64,000 bases of DNA from Steinernema hermaphroditum (Eukaryota; Nematoda; Chromadorea; Rhabditida; Steinernematidae), in NCBI GenBank assembly GCA_030435675.1, contig CM059624.1:2876769-2940768 (forward strand), written 5' to 3'. Below the pieces are notes generated by a model. That model had not been told where the DNA came from. It saw only the letters and a list, made by a program, of their open reading frames with translations, and did not search any database. This document shows positions 10,960 through 22,540 of this stretch, in pieces (the stretch's first letter is position 1; every line of letters begins with the position of its first letter). A program made the position numbers and the translations under genes.

Positions 10960-12684
10960 GTGTCATCGCAACTTTGCGACATCTTGCAAAGTTAAAACAT
11001 ATCTGTTCTGTGATATGTGTTCAAACATCGCAACCCGAGCCGGCTCCGGTTAGGATCGGGCTCAGCTCGGTTCATTTTGGATCTCTGCTTGTAAACAGAG
11101 CTATTTGGGTACCCGAAACAGAAAAAAGCTCTCCAATGGGCACCATCTCCGATCCTGCAACTGATTGGAGGACAAAGATTGGAGTTGAAGAGATTGGAGA
11201 TTCCCAAGAAGTGCAGGAGTCACGCATTATTCATCTCTCTATCCAAGTGACGGCTAGAAAGTACGCTAACGTAACGCACATTAATGTCATTGCCTCCACA
11301 TCAGAAGTGAGATCAGGTAACTTTTTATTAAAGGATGGACAAGACGAGAAATAAACTCGAAACTAGAAACTCAAGATGCGTTCACTTTCTTTTCCGTGAA
11401 AGTTTTCTAGCCATTCCCACGAAGAATTTCAATTAGCGCTCTTTCACTTGTTTTTCTCGAAATCGAACCAGCTTGACATTCTGGTGTTGATGTTAAACAA
11501 TTGTAGTTTCGCTATTATCCACGTAGTGTATTGTAGTACGCTGTCATATGCGCATTTCCTAGCAAGTCGAAGCAAGTCTTTTTCATCTCACCTATCCTTT
11601 TCAATGCTTCAAAGTATCTCCAAGTCACTGTTAATCTCTATTACTTTATTGGCATGATATTGTCTTTAGCTGCTATCGCACCTCAGCTACTCAGCTGATG
11701 TTTTAAGTGAATATATAGAGTTTAAAATTGAAGGTATGAGCGAAGGGTAGTGGGTGAAAATTGTTCGGAGTCTCCAATCGAACCACTGGGACGTCTTTGT
11801 GTGGCCACTTTTTGAAGTGGTCCCCTGGTAGACTGGAAGCAAAAGGATCCTGTGATAGGAACGACTTGAGATACAGTATGGGCCATAAAGATAGCCTCAC
11901 CTAGTGTTTTTCCGGCTTCTGGCTTCGTTGTGACTTTGATTACAAAAGCTGTACACCATTCGAAAGAGCGTCGAAAATGATGACGGACAGCTTGCATTCC
12001 GAAATCAGGCGGCGAAAAATTTTGAAATTTTTAGAGACAAAATAAAAAAGTGTCTAATTTTGCTGGGCCATATTGATAGCCTCACCCTGTGTAAAACCCG
12101 TTTTGTGCAACATAAATGAACAATGCAACAACGTGGTGCAGTAAATAACATTAAGAATTGATATTTAGCGGATCTAAGTGTAGTTTGGACAATGCCCAGG
12201 TGGTTTGGGATGTCAAAACTTTTAAATTTGTAATAGCAGTTCCAGACAACTACGAACTTGGGAATTTTCATTGAAAAGTGACCAAATAAAACGTGTAAAT
12301 AACGTGAATCATCTTTTTCTCCATTAAAAATAACCTAGAGGGTGAAATGAGTCGAAATAAGTACCTTTGAGGACCTTTTCGCCTTCAAAACTTGGAACCG
12401 CAACTTATCGAGCACTCTTAAATGGGTCCCGAAACGATGTGAAATACCGGCTTTCCGGTCTTTTTAGATGACACCACGTTGTAGACCGAGCAAAATAACC
12501 CTTAGGCACAATCTTCTCTTGATTTCATGGTACAGCTTCACAAAACAAAACAATTCTTCCAAGACGCTTTTTTATCATTTACTTTTTGCCTTTTGAAAAT
12601 TCTTTGAAATTCTCTGAAAATTCTAAAAAAAAAAGAAAAGGCTATCTTTATGACCCATACTGTAGATGTTACCAACTACTGCCG
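10960..12684. other. Intergenic stretch between R2 and R3 with transposon scraps
   Basis: No gene recognised. Two direct copies of a GGGCCATA-AGATAGCCTCACC-like word (about 11880 and 12065) resemble the end of the TIR element at 42018 and suggest eroded Tc1/mariner-type ends. The rest is unremarkable. Confidence 0.35.
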
Positions 12685-12914
12685 TGGAAACGACGCCTGC
12701 ATGACCAGTGCATTCTTCCGGCAATGCTCTATGGATGGAAGACATGGGCTCTGACACAAACAGTAACAAGACCACTCAGAAGGCCGCGGACAAGATGGCG
12801 TGATGAATTCTTAAAGAAGCTCGGCACCACAAGATGGCAGCAGCGCGACCGCGAAGAATCGCTTCGAGAGTGGGCAAATAATGGGGGTATCTTGAAACTT
12901 GTTACCAACAACTA
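12685..12914 (+). mobile_element. LINE reverse-transcriptase C-terminal remnant
   Basis: An open frame encodes a C-terminal tail typical of RTE-like non-LTR retrotransposon polyproteins: a QCILPAMLYGWKTWALT segment followed by RRPRTRW-DEF and WANN. In intact elements this part follows the reverse-transcriptase core. The core motif (YxDD) and the endonuclease are absent, so this is a 5'-truncated dead copy, as expected for target-primed insertions. It lies 50 bp upstream of R3. Confidence 0.6.
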
Positions 12915-12967
12915 GACGTGAGCGCGGTGGAGACTGTAGTCCGTTCAAGAAGCTTCTTTTGCAGGCG

Positions 12968-14206
12968 ATGACGGTTATCGACCTTATGGTCATTGACAAC
13001 TCGCTTACATACCCTGTCCTGGCAATAAGCGCCCTGCTGATACTTCTATCTCTGACAGCAGTGCCACCGTCTCTGGCCAGGACATATTGTCTGAATGTTG
13101 CCATACCCAGCGTTTTCATAACGCTAGACTATGCTGCCGTATCCATGTTCATGAGAGCTCAGCTTAGCATATAGTAAGTCAACTTAAGTTCATAACTTAA
13201 TGTTGCATTTTAAATCAGTGTTCTGACAGAAATTTGGCTGTTTTTCCGGTTCTTCACGTTATACAGCTATCTGTACTTCTCCCTGCTTACCGTATCGCTC
13301 GCATATGTGGGGTATGCCAAACCATTATGGTTTCCCATCTTAGCGAAGACAAGGTATGCAACAAAAGACCTTAGTTCTCCACCTAGAAAAGGATTCCTTG
13401 AACTGATTTAGGTACGTCGTGACCATGGTTCTTTTCGGATATATCTGGTCAACGATCGCTGTATTCACGTTTTTCCCGAGATATTTCACTTCGAGCATAT
13501 TTCCACTATCAGAGGAAAGCGACTTTTCAATCATGATGGTCACAAACAGCGTCATAGTCATGGTTTTGTACACGTTTATGGTTGTCCTTTATGTCCTAGT
13601 AGTGTTATACCACCCGGTTCTCGTGATATAGTGAGATTTAGAGCATAGTGCAGATGAAGAAGCACATCGGACAGGGCAACTCTTCAATCTCCCACAGGAA
13701 TGTCCTAAAATCAATCATGATTTACTGCACAGCGCCAAACCTCATCTGCGCCTTCGCACTATGTAAGCATCTCGTATCTCGTCCATTTTGTTGGCATCGA
13801 TTGCAGCCGGCTATGTCTGCGATACTGTAAACGAAGTTCGAGGGCTGCACCGTCCGTCGCACTGGGCAAACGGTGCAAAATATGGTCGATGGCTTGCTGA
13901 AGAGGATGTCTGCTTCAAACTGTTAATTGCAGCTCAACAATTTACAAATGTTGGTTTTTGTTCACAATTTTCTGGCGTATCTCCCATTTATTTCAGATCC
14001 GAATATTAGTGAATGTATTCACAGCGTTAATTGCTTTCCACGACTACCGTATGGCGATAAAGAAAGGCATTCTTTTCGTCGCAAGGCCAGCTCTGAAAGT
14101 GTGCAAGATTGCCTGTGGTAAAACAAGAGGATCTATGTCTTCGGCGTTAAACGACGCCACTGAGAAGCGAAGCCATAGTATCAGTGTCCAAGCTAGACAC
14201 AAATGA
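12968..14206 (+). CDS. R3: seven-transmembrane chemoreceptor
   Basis: Exons 12968-13173, 13219-13353, 13412-13598, 13642-13762, 13807-13949, 13997-14206; 333 residues, phases 2,2,0,1,0, all introns under 60 nt. The start follows a TTTTGCAG acceptor by three bases, so trans-splicing is likely. TM1-TM2 motif is VPPSLARTYCLN; TM6 motif is YCTAPNL; TM7 ends in FHDYR. The exon-5 loop contains EVRGLHRPSHW, the signature of the second subfamily, and the protein ends in QARHK. The closest relative in the window is R8, an inverted copy 14 kb away with identical exon lengths except in exons 1 and 3. The exon-4 loop is four codons shorter than in R4-R6. Confidence 0.87.
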
Positions 14207-14904
14207 TTGGCATTTGCATATATGACAGATGACTTTTTCGTTTTCTTTTGTAAATAAACTTTTCATTACCTCCAATGGGCACCATCTTCGATAGGAGGAC
14301 AAAGGTTGGAGCTGAGATTGGAGATTGTGAAAACGTTGTGAAAACCAAGCAAAGAGAATTCTAGGATAATATTTGAAACTACCAATCCTTATATTACCGT
14401 ATGACACCCTTCGATCCACGGTCAACAGTTTACATTGTTTGTACAGGAGCCACGCATACATATTATGACAGTGCTGTTAACTATCCTCGCGAACGGCCCA
14501 GATGTTGTAGTAGGATTGCGGAAATAAACGGCGCACTGCTTTGCTCATTAAACCAATTGAGTGGCTATGTATGGTAAACCGGATGCGTAAATAAGATTCT
14601 ATTATGCTGTAGACGCCTTTATATTGTTGTATTCTTCTCACATAACACAATACAACTCGCATTTTCCCATAATAATATTCCCTAAAGTGATTAGTTAAGC
14701 CCTGACAAAGACACCATATCCTGTCGTGTAGGAGCCAACAGTGCAGGAGCCAAGCTCTCTTCATTCGAACTGACGACTAGAAAACATGCTAACGTAACGT
14801 ACATTATCAAGTTACCTACAGTTGTCGGGTTCGTCTTTCGGGTCGGGTACCCGAACAACTCTTATGTCACCCCATGGCAGTACTCTTAAATATCCTGGCA
14901 AATT

Positions 14905-15335
14905 CTTTACATCCCCTATACATAAATGGAGAACCGACGGGTCCGTTGGTCCGTGTTTGTGTGTGTGTTTTTCCGTGCGCACGGCGGAAACACCCACACA
15001 AAATAAGTTTCCCGAGGGGAACCGAACCCGACACCACCCGCTTGCAAACGGAGAACGTTCGCAATGAGCCACACAGACAGTTGAGATGGTAGCGCTCCAC
15101 TTCCACTATGTCTCTGGCGATGCTAGGCTTTGAGTTTTTTTGCAGTTGTTCAGTGACTTTTTTGGCTATTTTGTAACCAGCAGAGATGTCGGTTCGAGTT
15201 CCCTGAAACTTTACAGTTTCTTGGCCAACTTCAGCCATTTAGGTGAGCGCCAATCTTGCCGCCCGCGGGGCTATGGGCTACTTGGCTTTTAGTACCTGGA
15301 AGGCGCGAATTCGCGCGCAGCCAGGTTTATTTGCA
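14905..15335 (-). mobile_element. SINE-like element, copy S1 (reverse)
   Basis: The longest alignment is with copy S3 at 55412-55852. Both start with an AATAAACC-GGCTGCGCGC region containing GCGCGAATTCGCGC. They continue through a TGGTTACAAAATAG segment and end with the GGACCCGTCGGTTCTCC tail. Near the middle are words matching an RNA polymerase III internal promoter: TGGCTCATTG (A-box like) and GGGTTCGGTTCCC (B-box like). This supports a tRNA-derived SINE, although no full tRNA fold is evident. The copy lies between R3 and R4. Confidence 0.6.
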
Positions 15336-15553
15336 TTGTAGTAGGATTGCGGAAATAAACGGGACACTATTTTCCTTGAATACATTGAGTGGCTATGTAT
15401 GGTAAACGGAGTAAATGAGATTTTTATGCTGTGGACGCCTTTATATTGTTGTATTCGTCTCACATAACACAATACAACTCGCGTTTTCCCATAAAAATGT
15501 TCCCTGAAGCCACTCGATAAGCCCATAGAACCATTTTTCTCGTCCACTTCGGA

Positions 15554-16786
15554 ATGCCATCGCTTGTGGGAGCTCTTATCTCGCTTGACCACTTCCTTAT
15601 GTACCCGAATTTCGCCATAAGTGCTATGCTGGTCTACTTGACGGTCAGAGTAGTTCCTAGGTCACTATCGAGAATATACTGCTCGAATTTGGGCATCCCT
15701 ATCCTGTTCTATAATGCATGCAATGTAACTCTGGAGCAGTTGTACATCTATGAGCAAGTTACGCCCTAAGGGACTTTGATAAACAGTTAAGTTTAGACGC
15801 CGTGCATCATCATTTCGTAAAGCACTTATCATCACAATCGAGTTTGTAAGAGAGTTCACTTTATACGATTACCTTTACTTTTCTACTCTCACTATTTTGC
15901 TTGCCTACATCGCCTATGCAAACCCGGTTCTTTTCAAGAAAGTCGCTAGAAGAAGGTAGAAGAAAGGGGCAACCCGGAATTAGCGGTTCTCTATTTAGCA
16001 CTATGATTATCCTCAGCAGTTTTGGTCACACGTTTGCTGCTGTTTCCGTGCCTATTTTCTCACCGACATATCCTATACCTGTGTCAGCTTTGGGGATATC
16101 TGAAACGAAGCTCTTCAGCATTGCAATGATCGCTCAATTACTTATTATTTTTACGTTTTACATAGCCATGCTGCTTCTTTATGTATTGGTAAGTGTTCCT
16201 TTGTTTCCGACAGTAAACATGGTCTTAAGGCGGTTATCGAAATGCGGAAGAACATTGCTATGTTCGGCGCCACTTCTTCGATTACTCTAGCGCACAAGAA
16301 GATGCTAAAGTCAATTCTACTCTACTGTTCTCCTCCCAATGTCTTCGCCGTTCTGGCGTTCCGTGAGTGTTACTAGATTTTTGGGTATGATTAGGCATTC
16401 GCTTCAGCTACTTGCCTATTACACACTTGGCAAAATATGGTCGGAGTTTGGCACATTACCATTACCTCTCGTCAGTGGCTAGATATAGTACATTCCGTGG
16501 CTCATTTGCTCATGACACTGCAGGAGATATGGATAACCACTGAAAATGTGACTTTGCCATTTCAAACTCTCAATTGATTATGATGTTGTAGGTGCGCATA
16601 TTTGTCACGGTTTTCACTGCTTTGATTGCATTTCACGACTACCGCACGGCTGTCAAGAACGCTTTTCTAACGACTGCAGCGTTCGTGATTAAAACGCTAA
16701 AGATCCAAGACCACAAGATGCTTCCAGAATGTTTCGGAAAACAGCTGTTTAAGAGAACATCACGAGTGATACCGAGTAATACGTGA
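15554..16786 (+). CDS. R4: seven-transmembrane chemoreceptor
   Basis: Exons 15554-15757, 15792-15955, 15999-16188, 16230-16362, 16408-16547, 16592-16786; 341 residues. Motifs: VPRSLSRIYCSN (TM1-TM2), YCSPPNVF (TM6), FHDYR after TM7, and an LFKRT tail. The exon-5 loop has the TW...VWH pattern of subfamily one. The first intron is odd: only 34 nt, in phase 0 instead of phase 2. The ancestral donor seems shifted by one base, and an AG five bases upstream of the ancestral acceptor restores the frame. Without splicing, a stop (TAA) would be read. If that intron is not removed, the gene is broken. Confidence 0.8.
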
Positions 16787-16964
16787 AATCGTGAAATCAC
16801 GAGTGACGCCGTAACTTCGAACTTGCGTGGCGCCATATGGGAATAAAGTCTCACAACATATTTACCGACGACCAGAAATCTATAGAGAGACAGTGAATGA
16901 GGCAGAAAAGCAGGGTAGAGCTATTAAGACAAACAGCAGCTAATAATACAATGCGCGAGGCAAC

Positions 16965-17060
16965 GGTAAACTCCTACTGGTTGGCTGATTGGCAGTGCCT
17001 TTGCCTTTCATGCCTGGGGTCGGGGGTTCAGGCCCGGGTGGTGTGTAATAATTTCGCTTC
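16965..17060 (+). repeat. tRNA-like dispersed sequence
   Basis: The segment GGTTGGCTGATTGGCAGTGC, followed 40 bases later by GGGGGTTCAGGCCC, resembles an A-box/B-box pair. A related segment occurs at 38755-38830. No clean cloverleaf can be drawn by eye, so it is more likely a tRNA-derived repeat than a working tRNA gene. It lies in the gap before the RNPS1-like gene, which otherwise holds no recognised gene from 16787 to 18211. Confidence 0.35.
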
Positions 17061-18211
17061 GGTAACCGGAAATCCGAAGCCGAATCCGTGTTGTGTTCGA
17101 TCTGTTGAACTAGATCTAGACTAAAACGGAAACCACTGCAAAAAAGTTGTTCAGGAAGTTGTTCATGTCATTGGTGGCATTCGTCTCTCAAGACTGTTAA
17201 AACGCTTGGATCAGGGGGTGGCCTCTTCCAAGATGCTGAAGATGAGCAAGGCTTAAAAGGCCCCATCAAACTAGCGGGTACTACGATTATATGGCCAAGC
17301 ATCCTGTGGAGGATATTAAATCGGTTATATTTAAAAATGAACACGGTTCGTTCTGAAAAATTCGTCAGGGAGCCATTTCCCGTGATGAGGTTTTGACCGG
17401 ATTGGACCATCGAAACCATTTTCGATATCGCGGCCTAGAGTAGAAACATTCAAATCGAAAAATTCATGTCATGTGACGAAGTCATATTCCCGCCGCCAAG
17501 GTGATAAACATCAAACGTGGAAACTACCGTAACTCAGCAGTAGCCGCGCCATCGTAACGGGTGAAAGCAACGTTTGTTGCACTTGTTGGCCGAGATTCGG
17601 TGAAATTTCGAGCGAAACACATCGGTTATTTGGCGCAAAAGTCGTGTATGAAGAAGTAAGAAGCGAGAGCTCTCGGTCTCACACCGATTTGCCTGATGCT
17701 CACATCGTACAGTGATAACGTTCTCGCTCGCCTCTCGCGCTCGCCTCTCGCGTGGGCATTTTCGTGTCGAAGCTTGCCCGTTTCATTTTTTTTCCGAAGC
17801 TTCGAAAGATGGTGCCTCTCTTTCTTGCTTGTGACTTTAGGCTGAAACGTGGATAGTAGACATCTATTCTATGTCATTTTTGCTTTCTCTGCGGTTTGTC
17901 CAGACTGCGTTTTGTCTAAATCATCCATTTTATGGTAGGGTTGAAATTGAGCGATCGCTTTCGGGTACGTGTTAGCAATGTAATCATTTGCCAATATGCC
18001 GCCAAATCCGAAATGCGACACGTATCCGAAATGGTATGAACGCGAAAATTCAACGTAACCAGAATCAGTGGTTTCTTTTTCTGAATGAGCTTTGCGTGAT
18101 GGATCTATCGCCAATTTCGCGAGTGTTGTGGTTCGCACTGCCACTATTTCGCGTTCAATTTAGTCGCGTTTGGTTATATTCTGTTTGTGTACTGATTGTC
18201 TTTTTTTCCAG

Positions 18212-19177
18212 ATGGCCGACTCAACCACTGATAACAAAGAAGCGGACGAGAAGTGGCCAACGAAGAGACGCCGGCGTTCACCGTCCACGTCGTCAACGTC
18301 AAGCAGCAGCAGCAGCTCAGGGCCTTCGGGCTCCTCGTCATCCGGCTCATCCTCGGGCTCGTCGCATTCGCGATCGTCAAGCAGATCAACAAAGTCACGT
18401 TCGCGGTCTCGGTCTCCCCGACGTCGCCGTCTTCGTTCCCGTTCCCGTAGCCGCAGCCGTAGACGTTCAAGACATCGTCGTCGCTCCCGCCAAGGCTCTC
18501 GTTCTGGCACAAGAGGCCACAATCTCGTTTCAACCCGCAGAACCTCGTCATCGCCTCGCCGCCGTCGCCGTTCATCGTCTTCCCAACGCCCCCGGTCTCC
18601 TACGCCGGTCCGCCGTAGAAGACGCAGTGCTCCATCGCCGGAGCGGCGCTCTCCAAGACGTGGTTGTCGTTCGCCATCACCTCATCGCCGCCGTTTGCAG
18701 CCATCGCCGCCATCACCTCATCGCCGCCGTTTGCCGCCATCGCCTCCACCTCTGACGCGTATCTACATCAGCAACCTGACGAAACACCTCACTAAAGCTC
18801 ACGTGGAAGAAATCTTCGGAAAGTTCGGAACTGTGAAGAGATGTGAACTGCCGCCCAAAACCCATCACGAATACTTCAACCGTGGCCGAGCATTGCTGGA
18901 ATTCGAGAAGGCAGAAGAGGCTATCAAGGCGCAGAGGTACATGGACGGCGGACAGATTGACGGACTGCGAGTGAAGGTCATCCTTTCGCATCAGTCTCCC
19001 AACCGCCAGTACGCTCAATATCCAGTTCGCAGAAGCCATGGATCTCCCAGTAGACGTCGCTCTCCACCCAGCAAACATGGATCGCCCCCTCGAAGCTGTC
19101 GTGACGGCATGAACCGTGGACGTCGCTATTCTCGAAGCCGTTCGCCTCCTCGTCGGCCTGATGGACATCGTCTGTAA
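18212..19177 (+). CDS. RNPS1: RNPS1-like splicing factor, intronless
   Basis: 321 residues in one exon. Residues 20-60 are a serine-rich tract. About 60-185 is an arginine/serine-rich region, and roughly 188-265 an RNA-recognition motif: RIYISNLTKHLTKAHVEEIF is RNP2 plus helix 1, and GRALLEFE is RNP1. The distal MDGGQIDGLRVKV matches the highly conserved RNPS1 signature. An RS/P-rich tail follows. RNPS1 is a peripheral exon-junction-complex and splicing-activator protein (ASAP/PSAP complex) in the nucleus. The start is preceded directly by TTTTTTTCCAG, consistent with trans-splicing or a 5' UTR intron. A 966-base intronless frame in a region where other genes have five introns suggests a retrocopy, but it is fully open. 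Confidence 0.88.
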   Translation: MADSTTDNKEADEKWPTKRRRRSPSTSSTSSSSSSSGPSGSSSSGSSSGSSHSRSSSRSTKSRSRSRSPRRRRLRSRSRSRSRRRSRHRRRSRQGSRSGTRGHNLVSTRRTSSSPRRRRRSSSSQRPRSPTPVRRRRRSAPSPERRSPRRGCRSPSPHRRRLQPSPPSPHRRRLPPSPPPLTRIYISNLTKHLTKAHVEEIFGKFGTVKRCELPPKTHHEYFNRGRALLEFEKAEEAIKAQRYMDGGQIDGLRVKVILSHQSPNRQYAQYPVRRSHGSPSRRRSPPSKHGSPPRSCRDGMNRGRRYSRSRSPPRRPDGHRL

Positions 19178-19575
19178 TGGTTTATCTTATGTATTATGTT
19201 ATTAGTTTTGAATTATTGTACATAATTTCCACGAAGTTGACAATCCTGTGAGTTTTCTCAATGAATGTCTTCGCGATTTTTCTGTGTTTGCGGTGTCAGA
19301 CATGTTGCAGGGATGCGGTCTAGACTGACGACGAGGCTGAAGTCAAGACGCAGCAGCAAAGCATATTTGGTTTTTAGAAGATTGGGTAGACCGATCTCAA
19401 AATAACTGTTTGCCATTCCATGTAGACAAAGAGACGTCTGAAATTCGTTTGCGTGAAGAAGGGTGTCTACTTGAGTAATAATGTCAGTTTTTATTTCATA
19501 TTGGCAGCCATGGAAATATTTCTGGATTGCTTGGCAGACGCACTGGCATTCACTGTGTGCAAACAAATTATACAC

Positions 19576-20786
19576 CTATGTATTCGCATGAGTCGATGTC
19601 TTGTTGAAAAGAGAGTTCCCGGTAGATTGCGCAACCGTCGAGTGACTTCTTACTTTCGAGAAAAGCTTCCTGACCCTTATGAAGCCTTTTTTGATCGCCA
19701 TCCGATAGTCGTGAAAAGCGATGAAAGCAGTGAAGACCGTCACGAACATTCGGATCTGAAAGGGACTCTGTGAGAAGCGCATTCAGAAACAAACGATACA
19801 TTTTCAGTGCGCATCTGTAGTACGAGAACTGAGTACAAGAAATCCTTCAAAGGGTGTCCTGAGTCGACTGGATCGGGGACGCCCCAAACGATCGACATTG
19901 CTCTCCACGTGTTGAACAGGCATCTAGCTGAAAAAACGGGCATGAGGACACTTTCATGGGTGCTTACGAATGGCCAAAACAGCGAACACATTCGGCGGAG
20001 TACAGTAGACTAGAATCGACTTTAGCATTCTTCTGTGAGACGATACGTTCGAGGAATTGGCACCAGGCACAGCGATTTTCCTTCGCATTTTGATGATAGC
20101 CTACAAACGTCAGCTACGGTAGACCACTAGGAAGCATAATCTAACTAATAGCTTACCAATATATACAGTACTACCATCGCTATGTAAAACATCAGAGTGG
20201 TAAGAAGATGTACCATAACTGCTATAGCAAAAACCATAGTTTTCGTGATCACCATTCCGAAAAGTGATATATGCATTCCATATCCTGGTGACAAGATGAA
20301 AACCGAAAGAGATGCGAGTAGGTGACCAGAACAGACCATGCAGATCATTGTGCTAAATAACGCGTGGCACTAGAACCAATTATCTTTAATTACCTTCCCA
20401 TTGCTAGTGTCTTGAAGAGAACCGGTGCCGAGTACGCAATGTAAGCGAGAAAGACGGTGAGAGTAGAGAAGTAGACATAGTTGTATTGTGTGAACTCGCG
20501 AATCAAACCGAGATTAGTGATAAGCGCTGTTTGAAAAGTCGACGGTTTGCTTCTGAAGTTTGGATCTATGGAACCTTCACATTGAAAGAACTCACTCGTG
20601 AAACGCCGTCTGCTGCAACACTACCCAATAGATGTTGTAGAAGAGCATCGGAATGCCCAGATTCAAGCAATACGTTCTTGACAGAGAGGGAGGAACTACT
20701 CTAACCGACAAGTAGACAAGGAGGCCGCTGACGACAAGATTGGAATACAGCAGACATATCTCCAAGATGGTCCGAAGCGATGGCAT
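19576..20786 (-). CDS. R5: seven-transmembrane chemoreceptor
   Basis: Exons (in gene order) 20786-20596, 20552-20394, 20352-20157, 20100-19968, 19927-19800, 19755-19576; 328 residues, phases 2,2,0,1,0. Motifs: VPPSLSRTYCLNLGIP, YCTPPNVF, FTAFIAFHDYR and a C-tail with SLFNKT. The exon-5 loop (128 nt, shorter than the usual 140) has NTWRAM..VWG. TTCAG lies two bases before the ATG. It is nearly identical to R6, introns included, in inverted orientation, so the two arose by a recent inverted duplication or are kept alike by gene conversion. R5 has the full tail; R6 does not. Confidence 0.88.
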
Positions 20787-21759
20787 ATCTGAACAGCAAT
20801 AATGTAGTGGAGTTAGTGCAACACTGTCAGAAATATAATAGTGAATCTTATTATATATTCAGACTTTCATAATTCTCATAAATGTTTTATCCTATTCCAT
20901 TCGAGGACCTGAGCACTTGTGGAATGGCTATAGTTAGTACACTCCGTAGACTATCATTTTGTTATTATAGAAAATTGCTTGATGTTTCCATAGTTTTCTA
21001 CTCTTAGACTCGATTATTATCGACGATTGTTTTGCCGAAGTGAAACAATACGAAATTGCTAGAGTGACGTTCCATATTCAAGATGGAAATATGGTGTTAA
21101 AGCTGTACACATATCTTAATATCGATATTCAGATAAATGAAACCGATCGACTAATAAAAAAAACTGAAGTGAAGCTACCGACCAGGGATACATTGACGAC
21201 CTATTCCGAATTTGCCTCACCTAGTGAAATAAATCCCTAGACATACAATCTGACTATTGACCTTACACTCCGTAGTACAAAATGTGTATATTGTGACCGT
21301 GGGTTTGCAAGCAGAGGAGCCTTTTATAGTTCATTGATCAACTGTCTTCAAACATCGTTGGAACCACCTGTTAACTTAATTTTTAATGCAATAACGAATC
21401 GAATTTACTTCCGAATTATCCACTTTGAATCAATTTAACCTACACTCATTGTCTTTGCTCGGATGGTTCCTCATTTCGTTCGCTATCATAGAATTTCCAT
21501 GAAAATATATGGTGATAGAAAAGTTTAAAAACTTTCGGCAGTGTGTGTAAAAACTCAGAAAAGGATTATTCTTTTCAATGGGTTCCTAAATCGATCGGTC
21601 GCACCCTATAGTATCCACTGTAGATCGATCACCTGTTCGATTAATATCTAATGAGTGCATATGTTTTGGGCGTAGACAGAGTCTAGCCGTGCGCGGATCG
21701 CCGATCTTACAATGGGCTAACGAAAAGCGAACACCTGCAAATTCAAATGGAACTTATAG
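20787..21759. other. Intergenic stretch, no gene recognised
   Basis: AT-rich DNA between R5 and the unassigned exon at 21760. One 66-codon frame (21040-21240) has no splice or domain support. This interval is part of the spacer between the inverted R5/R6 pair. Confidence 0.4.
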
Positions 21760-22194
21760 CCTTTTGGATGGAGGCACATATATTGGCATAAGGCCAGAGT
21801 TGGCCGGCTGTTCTACGCGACTGGGGATTCAACAACGGAGCCGTCCAAAGTGTCCGCTTCGGATGTCGGCCGATTGAGGTTAACCTTCACTAATGAAGGT
21901 CTACGAGTATGCCAATTTTCAGCTCGATCCGAGATGGACACTGTGGAAGGTTCCCTTATTAGGCGGAATAAGTTGGTGAGGAAGCTCTTTGCTGCCGCCC
22001 GGCGCAAACGATCCTCTGAAACGTCGACGTCCACAGACACAGATGATGATCCTCACTTCATTGGCTGTGCTCTGACGTCAGCTCTTGGGCAGCACGAGGC
22101 CCGTGCAGATGGGATTACTGCTTTATGCAATCCATTCATCGTTACTTGCTCCGAACAAAGGAAGCCAGCCAAAGCTATCCTCGCAGCACAATAG
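21760..22194 (+). CDS. Terminal exon of an unrecognised gene
   Basis: A frame open from about 21760 to a stop at 22192-22194 is followed by an AATAAA signal at 22225-22230, which supports a real 3' end. The protein segment includes FYATGDSTTEPSK, then DVGRLRLTFTNEGLRV, a basic cluster (RRNKLVRKLFAAARRKRSS), an acidic STDTDDDP stretch and a C-terminus KPAKAILAAQ. The basic-then-acidic arrangement suggests a nucleic-acid-binding or nuclear protein, but I recognise no family. Upstream exons are not identified; the exon start is set at the frame opening and is uncertain. Confidence 0.35.
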   Translation, partial: PFGWRHIYWHKARVGRLFYATGDSTTEPSKVSASDVGRLRLTFTNEGLRVCQFSARSEMDTVEGSLIRRNKLVRKLFAAARRKRSSETSTSTDTDDDPHFIGCALTSALGQHEARADGITALCNPFIVTCSEQRKPAKAILAAQ

Positions 22195-22435
22195 ATGCGG
22201 TGTTCTGCACGGCTCAGTTCTACTAAATAAAGAGATTAAACCGGTAAAATCTGAATAGTTGTTACAATGTAGTAGCCATTATATCCACATCTGGAAGGCT
22301 CAATTCTTTCGGAAGGAGGTTGCATATACAACATAGATCGCCAGAAATGGCCAGTAATGCACGTTGTTCATAATACATGAATCGCCCTCTTAATTCCATT
22401 GATGTTTGATTCGTTCAGAATCAGTGCACATTTGT

Positions 22436-22540
22436 TGACCTGTGAAGTCCTTACAGCTCAGAACTATTTCTGTCTGTGGAGCCGGTGAAAGTTTGCCAGC
22501 GGCCCCGGCTTGGATTGCCTGGACCAGTCCGGACGCGTTG
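22436..22540 (+). repeat. Dispersed repeat, copy 1
   Basis: Shares GACCTGTGAAGTCCTTACAG, then GGAGCCGGTGAAA and CTTGGATTGCC with 27811-27910 in the same orientation. Interior substitutions are moderate. It has no obvious terminal repeats and no coding capacity, and is probably a piece of a longer interspersed element. Confidence 0.55.

Noticed and set aside
14812..15238. Several 80-120-codon frames on both strands
   Set aside because: They lie within SINE copy S1 and recur in S3 with different frames, so they are repeat shadows.
18160..18575. Glu/Arg/Leu-rich antisense frames in the same place
   Set aside because: These are reverse-complement readings of Ser/Arg codons, a well-known artefact of RS domains.
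17988..18755. 255-codon frame over the RNPS1-like gene
   Set aside because: It is an out-of-frame shadow produced by the Arg/Ser-rich codon repeats; the RRM lies in the other frame.
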